Source: an uncultured Collinsella sp.
GTDB taxonomy: Bacteria; Actinomycetota; Coriobacteriia; Coriobacteriales; Coriobacteriaceae
Direction of reading: 5' to 3'
Length of the DNA stretch: 6,272 bases
Assembly: GCA_900555225.1 (NCBI GenBank)
Contig: USKL01000090.1
Coordinates: 1 to 6,272, forward strand
Part shown: piece by piece, positions 1 through 5,009 of the stretch
How positions within the stretch are numbered: the first letter of the stretch is position 1
How the letters are laid out: the number at the start of each line of letters is the position of its first letter
The notes under the pieces: generated by a model
What the model saw: the letters and a program-made list of their open reading frames with translations, nothing else
Told to the model about the DNA's origin: nothing
Databases searched by the model: none
Made by a program: the position numbers and the translations under genes

Positions 1-29
1 CGTCCCCAACGACTACCTGTGTCATATTC

Positions 30-67
30 AAGCGGCATTCTGTTTTTCGGAATGTCGCTTTCGTTTT
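30..67 (+). terminator. Rho-independent terminator of an upstream gene
   Basis: An 11-bp stem pairs 30-40 (AAGCGGCATTC) with 50-60 (GAATGTCGCTT), with one G-U wobble and a 9-base loop. It is followed by a T-rich stretch (TCGTTTT, 61-67). The T tract lies only on the plus-strand exit, so this ends a plus-strand gene lying to the left of the window. No stop codon occurs in bases 1-29 in any plus frame, so that gene must end before base 1. Confidence 0.8.
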
Positions 68-122
68 ATGCTGATTATTTCGCTAGCGTTGGTGGATATG
101 TCGTGCGCCCTGCGTGTGACAA

Positions 123-130
123 TATAAGAT
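123..130 (+). promoter_or_regulatory. Possible -10 region for the lspA-rluD unit
   Basis: The stretch TATAAGAT (123-130) gives a -10-like hexamer TATAAG, five of six matches to TATAAT, in an AT-rich leader between the upstream terminator and lspA. I see no convincing -35 at 16-18 bases upstream. The site would leave a leader of about 45 bases. It is the best promoter candidate in the gap, but the support is weak. Confidence 0.35.
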
Positions 131-169
131 GGTTAATTGCGTTAAACGGAATTCGATTGTTCTGAGGGT

Positions 170-174
170 AGGGG
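170..174 (+). promoter_or_regulatory. Ribosome binding site supporting a TTG start for lspA
   Basis: AGGGG at 170-174, next to GAGGG at 164-168, lies six bases before TTG at 181. The alternative in-frame ATG at 199 has its only purine-rich run (GGGGA, 193-197) one base away, too close to work. This favours TTG. Confidence 0.55.
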
Positions 175-180
175 ATTTCT

Positions 181-780
181 TTGGGTCGTGCTGGGGATAT
201 GACGCCGCCTTTGCGTTGGCGGTTGGGTGTTGCTGGTGGGGTGGCGCTGGTTGTGCTGCTTGTTGACCAGTTGACCAAGCTTGCGGTTCGTACCGTGGGC
301 GATGCACTGCATGTGACCGTCATCCCCGGCGTGATCGACTTCCTGTTTGTCCGCAATATCGGCGCTGCCTTTAGCATGGGCGAGGGACATGGCATCGCGT
401 TTGCCGTGCTGGCGCTGGCGGTCATTGTCGCTATTGCCGTGTACCTCGTTCGTGCACCCCAGCTCGCCCATCTTGAGGTTGTGGGCATGGCGATGGTTGC
501 GGGCGGTGCTATCGGCAATGCTATCGATCGTTTGGCCTTTGGCTTCGTGACCGATTTTATTGCCACCACCTTCATTGACTTCCCTGTCTTCAATGTGGCC
601 GATATCGGCATTACCTTGGGCGTCGTGCTCGCCCTCTTTGGCTACATGTTCTTGAGCCCCGCTGCCCGTGAGGTCGATGCGACCGCTGAGCTCAACGCCC
701 GTGACGAGGCCCGCGCTAAGCGCAAAGCCCAGCAGCGTGGGGAGCGTGCCCGCAAGATTCGCGAAAGGAATGAACGCTAA
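181..780 (+). CDS. lspA: Lipoprotein signal peptidase (signal peptidase II), LspA
   Basis: An inner-membrane aspartyl protease that removes the signal peptide from diacylglyceryl-modified prolipoproteins, ahead of the lipidated cysteine. The 199-residue product shows the family blocks in order: DQLTK (29-33) in the first membrane helix, RNIGAAFS (58-65), GNAIDR (112-117) followed by VTDF, and FNVAD (137-141). By alignment with the solved Pseudomonas enzyme, the catalytic aspartates are D125 and D141. Four hydrophobic helices are visible, roughly 15-31, 70-91, 98-115 and 141-160. After residue 160 there is a hydrophilic tail of about 39 residues rich in Arg, Lys, Glu and Ala; most family members are about 150-170 residues. 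The TTG start is chosen from the ribosome binding site; ATG at 199 is the alternative. The stop codon overlaps the start of the pseudouridine synthase gene (TAATG), a common neighbour of lspA. Confidence 0.96.
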   Translation: MGRAGDMTPPLRWRLGVAGGVALVVLLVDQLTKLAVRTVGDALHVTVIPGVIDFLFVRNIGAAFSMGEGHGIAFAVLALAVIVAIAVYLVRAPQLAHLEVVGMAMVAGGAIGNAIDRLAFGFVTDFIATTFIDFPVFNVADIGITLGVVLALFGYMFLSPAAREVDATAELNARDEARAKRKAQQRGERARKIRERNER

Positions 781-1793
781 TGGCCGACATCCATATTCTT
801 GTTGCCGACGATTCCGCTGGTCAGCGTCTTGACGCCTATTTGGGCGCCAACGATGGCTGTCCCACGCGCTCTGCCTGCGCGCATCTGATCGAGGGAGGCG
901 CCGTTGCCGTCAACGGTGAGACTTGTCTCTCTAAAAAGTACGCCGTACGCGCCGGCGATCGCATCTCGGTCGACTTGCCCGAGCCGCACGACCCGACCGA
1001 CGTGATTCCCGAGGCCATTCCCCTCGATATCCGCTACGAGGACGACTACCTTATCGTGCTCTCCAAGCAGCGGGGCCTGGTGTGCCATCCCGCCCATGGC
1101 CACGAGAGCGGCACCCTTGCGAACGCTCTGGTCTACCACTGCGGCATCGATCATCTTGGTACTGTGCAGGGTGAGGACCGCCCCGGCATCGTGCATCGCC
1201 TGGATCGCGATACCTCGGGCCTTATGCTCGCGGCAAAAGACGACGACACCCAGCGCGCGCTTCAGAATCTCATCCGCACGCGCACGCTCGACCGTCGCTA
1301 TATCACGCTCGTTCACGGTCACATCGCCATGGACGAGGGCACTATCAACACCGGTATTGCCCGTTCCACGCGCGACCGCGTGAAGATGGCGGTTTCGGAT
1401 GACCCCTTTGCCCGTCAGGCCATTACGACCTTTAAGGTCCTCGAGCGCTTTGATTCCACGCGTTTTGACGACGGCTATACGCTCGTTGAGTGCCACCTGT
1501 TTACGGGCCGCACACATCAGATTCGCGTGCATATGCGCCATATCAACCACGCCTGCGTGGGCGATCCGCTCTACGGCAAGTGCGATGCGCGTGCCGATCA
1601 GGGCCTGACCAGGCAGTTCCTGCATTCTTGGCGCGTTGCGTTCGATCATCCCGTAACGGGGAAGCGCATTGAGTGCCGTGACGAGTTGCCGTGGGATCTC
1701 GCTGCGGTTCTCGACGATCTGGCTCCGCGCTCGCTCGGTCGCACGGCCGTTGGAGATGAAATCGTTCCGCAGCTCGGTCTTCTCGAAGCCTAG
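780..1793 (+). CDS. RluA-family 23S rRNA pseudouridine synthase (RluD-like)
   Basis: Converts specific uridines in structured RNA, most often 23S rRNA, to pseudouridine. The 337-residue protein has an N-terminal S4-type RNA-binding domain (about 13-75, including HLIEGGAVAVNG) and then the RluA catalytic domain (about 85-310). The catalytic motif HRLDRDTSG is at 139-147, with D142 the expected nucleophilic aspartate. GRTHQIRVHM (243-252) is the second family signature. The length is typical of RluD. The ATG overlaps the lspA stop by one base, and AAAGGA (764-769) lies ten bases upstream, so translation is probably coupled to lspA. Coriobacteria can carry several RluA paralogues, and the exact target uridines (RluD, RluC or other specificity) cannot be read from the sequence, so no symbol is given. 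Confidence 0.94.
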   Translation: MADIHILVADDSAGQRLDAYLGANDGCPTRSACAHLIEGGAVAVNGETCLSKKYAVRAGDRISVDLPEPHDPTDVIPEAIPLDIRYEDDYLIVLSKQRGLVCHPAHGHESGTLANALVYHCGIDHLGTVQGEDRPGIVHRLDRDTSGLMLAAKDDDTQRALQNLIRTRTLDRRYITLVHGHIAMDEGTINTGIARSTRDRVKMAVSDDPFARQAITTFKVLERFDSTRFDDGYTLVECHLFTGRTHQIRVHMRHINHACVGDPLYGKCDARADQGLTRQFLHSWRVAFDHPVTGKRIECRDELPWDLAAVLDDLAPRSLGRTAVGDEIVPQLGLLEA

Positions 1794-1811
1794 CCAGTAT
1801 TAGGTGGTTTC

Positions 1812-1845
1812 TTGAACTCGGTAAGCCTGCGGTAAGATATACGAT
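1812..1845 (+). promoter_or_regulatory. Putative promoter of the glycosyltransferase gene
   Basis: TTGAAC (1812-1817) resembles a sigma70 -35. Possible -10 hexamers follow: TAAGAT (1833-1838, 15-base spacer, with TG at 1828-1829) or GATATA (1836-1841, 18-base spacer). The heptamer CGGTAAG occurs twice here (1819-1825 and 1830-1836), one helical turn apart. This is the only gap between the pseudouridine synthase and the glycosyltransferase. The exact -10 is uncertain. Confidence 0.45.
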
Positions 1846-1865
1846 TGTTTACGTTACACGTTGCT

Positions 1866-1870
1866 GGGAG
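1866..1870 (+). promoter_or_regulatory. Ribosome binding site fixing the glycosyltransferase start at ATG 1876
   Basis: GGGAG at 1866-1870 is five bases before ATG at 1876. The longer reading from TTG at 1861 has no Shine-Dalgarno-like sequence upstream and would place this site inside the gene, so the shorter start is preferred. Confidence 0.65.
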
Positions 1871-1875
1871 CCTGC

Positions 1876-3171
1876 ATGCTCGCCTTTTTACAAACCAACA
1901 CACCCATCGTGATTTTCAACCAGATTGTCGTCACGCTGCTCACGGTCTGCTTTCTGTACCAGGTTGTCTTCTTTGTCATTGGCGCTCTTCGTGGCGAGGT
2001 CGCGCCTCCCAAGGCCAAAAAACTCCATCGCTATGCCTTCTTTATCGCGGCGCATAATGAGGAGGCCGTGATTGCCAACCTCGTTCGCTCCATCAAGGAC
2101 CAGGATTATCCGTCCGAGCTTATCGAGGTCTTCGTGGTTGCCGACGCCTGCACCGACAACACCGCACAGCTCGCGCGCGAGGCAGGTGCCATTGTTTACG
2201 AGCGCAATGATCTTGCCCGTAAGGGTAAGAGCTGGGTCATGGACTTTGGCTTCGACCGCATCCTTAACGAGTATCCCGACACGTTTGAAGGCTACTTTAT
2301 CTTCGATGCCGATAACGTTATCTCCCGCGATTACGTGTCCAAAATGAACGATGCCTTTGACCAGGGCTTCCATGTGGTCACGAGCTATCGCAATTCCAAG
2401 AACTTCGGCAGCTCGTGGATCTCGGCGGCTAATGCCACGTGGTATCTGCGCGAGGCGCGCTTTCTCAACAACGCGCGCAACATCTGTAAGACGTCTTGCG
2501 CCGTCTCGGGTTCGGGCTACCTCATCTCCGCTAGTGTCATCGAGGGCATGCACGGTTGGCAGTTCCACACGCTGACCGAGGACATCCAGTTCACCACGTT
2601 CTGCGCCATTCACGGCATTCGCATTGGCTATGCGCCGGCGGAGTTCTTTGACGAACAACCCGTGACGTTTAAGGCGTCCTGGAAACAGCGCATGCGTTGG
2701 ACCAAGGGCTTCTACCAGGTGTTCTTTACTTACGGTAAGCACCTGGTCAAGTCGATGTTCCGCTATCATCGCTTTGCCGCCTACGACATGTTCATGACGA
2801 TCGCCCCGGGTATGCTGCTATCGCTGATCTCGATGCTCGCTAATGCGACGTTCTTGATTGTGGGTGGCCTTTCGCATGGTTTCTTGGCAACCGAAGTCGA
2901 GATGCAGGCGTGCGCCGCTTCGCTCATTATGACCTTCGCCATGATGTATCAGACGTTCTTTATCCTGGCGCTGCTCACGACTATCTTTGAGTACAAGCAT
3001 ATTCACTGCGCGCAAAAGTGGCGCCTGGTGACTAACCTGTTTACCTTCCCGATCTTTATGTTCAGCTATATCCCCATCACGGTGGCCGCGCTGTTCCTGA
3101 AGGTCGACTGGGTGCCGACGCAGCACGCCGTCAACGTTACCCTTGACGAGGTCATGCAAGGCGCCAAATAA
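1876..3171 (+). CDS. Membrane-embedded processive family 2 glycosyltransferase
   Basis: Probably polymerises or transfers sugars from a nucleotide-sugar donor at the cytoplasmic face, in the manner of the cellulose, hyaluronan, chitin-oligosaccharide and poly-GlcNAc synthase superfamily. The 431-residue protein has an N-terminal hydrophobic segment (about 8-37), then a GT-A domain with AAHNEE (58-63), ADACTDN (89-95), the metal/nucleotide-binding DAD (144-146), TED (234-236) carrying the likely catalytic base, and QRMRW (271-275), the Q-x-x-R-W signature of processive enzymes. Three C-terminal hydrophobic stretches follow (about 304-330, 344-371 and 386-409). No polysaccharide export, deacetylase, PilZ or sugar-nucleotide gene lies nearby, so the product and acceptor are unknown. 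A similar non-processive membrane transferase remains possible. It has its own putative promoter and a strong terminator, so it is probably transcribed alone. Confidence 0.9.
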   Translation: MLAFLQTNTPIVIFNQIVVTLLTVCFLYQVVFFVIGALRGEVAPPKAKKLHRYAFFIAAHNEEAVIANLVRSIKDQDYPSELIEVFVVADACTDNTAQLAREAGAIVYERNDLARKGKSWVMDFGFDRILNEYPDTFEGYFIFDADNVISRDYVSKMNDAFDQGFHVVTSYRNSKNFGSSWISAANATWYLREARFLNNARNICKTSCAVSGSGYLISASVIEGMHGWQFHTLTEDIQFTTFCAIHGIRIGYAPAEFFDEQPVTFKASWKQRMRWTKGFYQVFFTYGKHLVKSMFRYHRFAAYDMFMTIAPGMLLSLISMLANATFLIVGGLSHGFLATEVEMQACAASLIMTFAMMYQTFFILALLTTIFEYKHIHCAQKWRLVTNLFTFPIFMFSYIPITVAALFLKVDWVPTQHAVNVTLDEVMQGAK

Positions 3172-3179
3172 CCACCACC

Positions 3180-3221
3180 AAAACCACCGCAAAGGGGACA
3201 GGCACCTTTGTGGTGGTTTTT
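3180..3221 (+). terminator. Strong rho-independent terminator with a REP-like core
   Basis: A 16-bp stem pairs 3180-3195 with 3205-3220, with a single G-U wobble (G3189 with T3211) and a 9-base loop (GGACAGGCA, 3196-3204). The descending arm ends in a run of five T (3217-3221) and further T-rich sequence follows. It begins eight bases after the glycosyltransferase stop. The arm and loop contain GGGGACAGGCACC (3194-3206), a core I associate with repeated hairpin elements in diverse bacteria; that link is from memory and not shown by this window. Confidence 0.85.
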
Positions 3222-3239
3222 GCTTTTGCGATGCAGCTC

Positions 3240-3248
3240 GAGGAGGAG
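3240..3248 (+). promoter_or_regulatory. Strong ribosome binding site for the A24 peptidase gene
   Basis: GAGGAGGAG (3240-3248) includes a perfect AGGAGG (3241-3246) six bases before ATG at 3253. The longer open frame reaches back to a TTG at 3208 inside the terminator stem, which cannot be the true start. Confidence 0.8.
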
Positions 3249-3252
3249 TCCG

Positions 3253-3675
3253 ATGGCCTATATCCCGTTTTGGATTTGCATCTTTGCCGGCGTGGCAATT
3301 GATGCCCGAGAGCGACGGTTTCCCAATGGGCTTGCCGGCGCATGTGCCGTGGCGGCGTTGGCGGGCGTTTGGCTCGACCTCGGTTTGAACACAGCGCTTG
3401 ACCACGCCGGTCTTGCGGTCATCGTCTACCTTGCCCTTGTGCTCACTGAGTCGCTCTGGCGGCGCCTTCGCCACGCCCCGGGCATCGGCATGGGGGATGC
3501 CAAGGCGCTCTTCGCGCTTTGCACGCTCGACCCTATGGGTGGCATCGTGGCATTTGCCGTCGCACTCCTGGCCCTGGCCCTCTCCTGCCTCTTCACAAAA
3601 TCACGCTCCCTGCCATTGCTCCCGTTTTTGGTGCCGATTTTTGCCATAATCGAGGTCGTGGGCTGCACTTTGTAA
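3253..3675 (+). CDS. Small A24-type prepilin peptidase-like membrane protease
   Basis: Aspartyl membrane protease of the type IV prepilin peptidase (A24) family, which cleaves the leader of prepilins or pseudopilins at the cytoplasmic membrane face. The 140-residue protein shows both catalytic-aspartate motifs: D17 in AIDARERRFPN (15-25) and D82 in GIGMGDAK (77-84). Hydrophobic helices surround them (about 3-16, 26-41, 52-65, 83-112 and 117-138). It lacks the N-terminal methyltransferase domain of classical PilD, so it resembles the short TadV/CpaA-type enzymes. No pilin, Tad or competence gene is in the window, so its substrate is unknown. It starts 31 bases after a strong terminator with little room for a promoter, and ends 31 bases before the dGTPase gene, with which it is probably co-transcribed. 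Confidence 0.85.
   Translation: MAYIPFWICIFAGVAIDARERRFPNGLAGACAVAALAGVWLDLGLNTALDHAGLAVIVYLALVLTESLWRRLRHAPGIGMGDAKALFALCTLDPMGGIVAFAVALLALALSCLFTKSRSLPLLPFLVPIFAIIEVVGCTL
3642..3650 (+). promoter_or_regulatory. Possible extended -10 promoter for the dGTPase gene
   Basis: TGCCATAAT (3642-3650) fits an extended -10 (TG-n-CATAAT, five of six to TATAAT). It sits within the end of the peptidase gene, about 57 bases before the dGTPase ATG. No clear -35 accompanies it. It could give the downstream gene separate expression, but it may be chance. Confidence 0.3.
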
Positions 3676-3694
3676 CCGATTGCGCATCCTTCTT

Positions 3695-3700
3695 AAGGAG
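3695..3700 (+). promoter_or_regulatory. Ribosome binding site setting the dGTPase start at ATG 3707
   Basis: AAGGAG at 3695-3700 is six bases before ATG at 3707. The longer in-frame reading from TTG at 3680 has no such site and would enclose this one. Confidence 0.75.
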
Positions 3701-3706
3701 CATGCC

Positions 3707-4954
3707 ATGGCAACTAATCAAGAAACGGCCGTCATTAAGGCGCGCATGGACCGTATTCCCTCGGCGTTGTCGCCCGAACTTGTCGAGCGCATTGCCGCCG
3801 ATCGTGCTTCGGGCTATGTCAACCCGTATCGTTGCAACGACGATCAGGTCATTCGTCGTATTGATCGCGCCGCCGACAAAGGCACGCTTATGCGTCCGGC
3901 GTTTATGCGCGATACCGAAAAGATACTTCATCTTCCGGCGTACACCCGTTATGCAGGCAAAACGCAGGTCTTTAGCTTCCGTAGCAATGACGATCTGTCA
4001 CGCCGCGGTTTGCACGTGCAGCTCGTCTCCCGCATTGCGCGCGATATCGGTCGCGCCCTGGGGCTCAATTGCGATCTGATCGAGGCGATTGGCCTGGGTC
4101 ACGACTTGGGACACACGCCTTTCGGCCATGCCGGCGAGCGTTTCCTCAACGATATCTATCATGAGCGTACGGGGCGTTATTTTTTCCATAACGTGCAGTC
4201 GGTCCGCGTGCTCGACACACTGTACGGCCGCAACGTGTCGCTCCAGACGCTCGACGGCGTGCTATGCCATAACGGCGAGTACGAGCAGCGTGTGTTTGAG
4301 CTCTCGGACATGAGCTCCTTTGACCAGTTTGACCAGACGGTTGAGGATTGCATTGCCACGGGCTATAGCGCAATTGGGCATCTGCGTCCCATGACGCTCG
4401 AGGGCTGCGTCGTTCGCATCTCGGATATTCTTGCCTACGTCGGTCGTGACCGTCAGGATGCGATCGCGGCGGGCCTGCTTTCGCCCGACGCCTTTGACGA
4501 TGACCTTGGCGGTGCCTACAACAGTTGGATCCTCACGCATGCCTCCATCGATATCGTTGAGCACAGCTATGGTAAGCCGCGCATCGAGATGAGCGAGGAC
4601 CTGTTTGAGGAAATTCGCCGAGCCAAGCGCGAGAACTACGAGAAGATCTATAGCAAGGGCGGTATCGAAGGCGATTCCGAGGTGGAGCTGCGCGAGGCGT
4701 TCGAAAAGCTCTACGACCGTTGCCTGCGGGATCTAAACAGTGGCGACGAGTCCTCTTACATCTTTAAGCACCATATTTCGCGCATTGAGCAGCAGCTTTC
4801 CTACTATGATCGCACCTATGCCTGGCAGGACGACAAGGATCAAGCCGTGGTGGATTATATCGCGAGTATGACGGACGGTTATTTCTGCGAGCTGACGAGT
4901 AAGCTGTTCCCTGGTTTAAAGTTTCCGCACCGTACCTATATTAACGAACGGTAG
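3707..4954 (+). CDS. HD-domain dGTPase-like deoxynucleoside triphosphohydrolase
   Basis: Predicted cytoplasmic metal-dependent hydrolase that splits a dNTP, classically dGTP, into deoxynucleoside and triphosphate, thereby tuning dNTP pools. The 415-residue protein carries the HD fold of the family: KTQVF (85-89), LHVQLVSRIARDIGRAL (102-118) with H103, GLGHDLGHTPFGHAGE (129-144) with the H132-D133 pair, FHNVQSVRVLD (160-170), and ISDILAYVGRD (238-248) with D240 as the likely last metal ligand. The sequence before the first histidine (HLPAYTRYAGKTQVF) is the version I know from Clostridia and Actinobacteria HD proteins annotated as dGTPases, not the E. coli Dgt form, so the true nucleotide preference and any allosteric control by other dNTPs are uncertain. 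The C-terminal third (about 270-415) is charged and helical with no motif I recognise. The start was chosen by its ribosome binding site. Confidence 0.88.
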   Translation: MATNQETAVIKARMDRIPSALSPELVERIAADRASGYVNPYRCNDDQVIRRIDRAADKGTLMRPAFMRDTEKILHLPAYTRYAGKTQVFSFRSNDDLSRRGLHVQLVSRIARDIGRALGLNCDLIEAIGLGHDLGHTPFGHAGERFLNDIYHERTGRYFFHNVQSVRVLDTLYGRNVSLQTLDGVLCHNGEYEQRVFELSDMSSFDQFDQTVEDCIATGYSAIGHLRPMTLEGCVVRISDILAYVGRDRQDAIAAGLLSPDAFDDDLGGAYNSWILTHASIDIVEHSYGKPRIEMSEDLFEEIRRAKRENYEKIYSKGGIEGDSEVELREAFEKLYDRCLRDLNSGDESSYIFKHHISRIEQQLSYYDRTYAWQDDKDQAVVDYIASMTDGYFCELTSKLFPGLKFPHRTYINER

Positions 4955-4969
4955 TTCGTATCCTTTCGG

Positions 4970-4975
4970 TATACT
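4970..4975 (+). promoter_or_regulatory. Possible -10 element for rarA
   Basis: TATACT (4970-4975) matches TATAAT in five positions and lies in the 55-base gap before rarA, which would give a leader of roughly 25-30 bases. No acceptable -35 is seen 16-19 bases upstream. The gap also contains a 6-bp inverted repeat (ACGAAC 4944-4949, GTTCGT 4954-4959) spanning the dGTPase stop codon; it has no T tract and is not a convincing terminator. Confidence 0.3.
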
Positions 4976-5009
4976 GGTTAGTTGAAAACGTTTTTGATTG
5001 ATGCACGGG

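Noticed and set aside
68..127. A 19-codon open frame from ATG at 68 in the lspA leader
   Set aside because: It has no ribosome binding site, starts at the end of the terminator T tract and has no leader-peptide features such as runs of one amino acid.
777..1649. Long minus-strand open frame opposite the pseudouridine synthase, and similar ones at 1888-2769 and 2818-3474
   Set aside because: They are shadows of well-supported plus-strand genes, with no motif and no ribosome binding site.
1785..1811. Possible terminator after the pseudouridine synthase (GAAGCC 1785-1790 with GGTTTC 1806-1811)
   Set aside because: The stem is only six base pairs with a wobble, a long loop and no T tract.
3208..3252. 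TTG-initiated extension of the A24 peptidase
   Set aside because: The TTG lies in the terminator stem, and a perfect ribosome binding site places the start at ATG 3253.
4944..4959. Inverted repeat ACGAAC/GTTCGT at the end of the dGTPase gene as a terminator
   Set aside because: It is a six-base-pair stem spanning the stop codon with no T run following; too weak to call.
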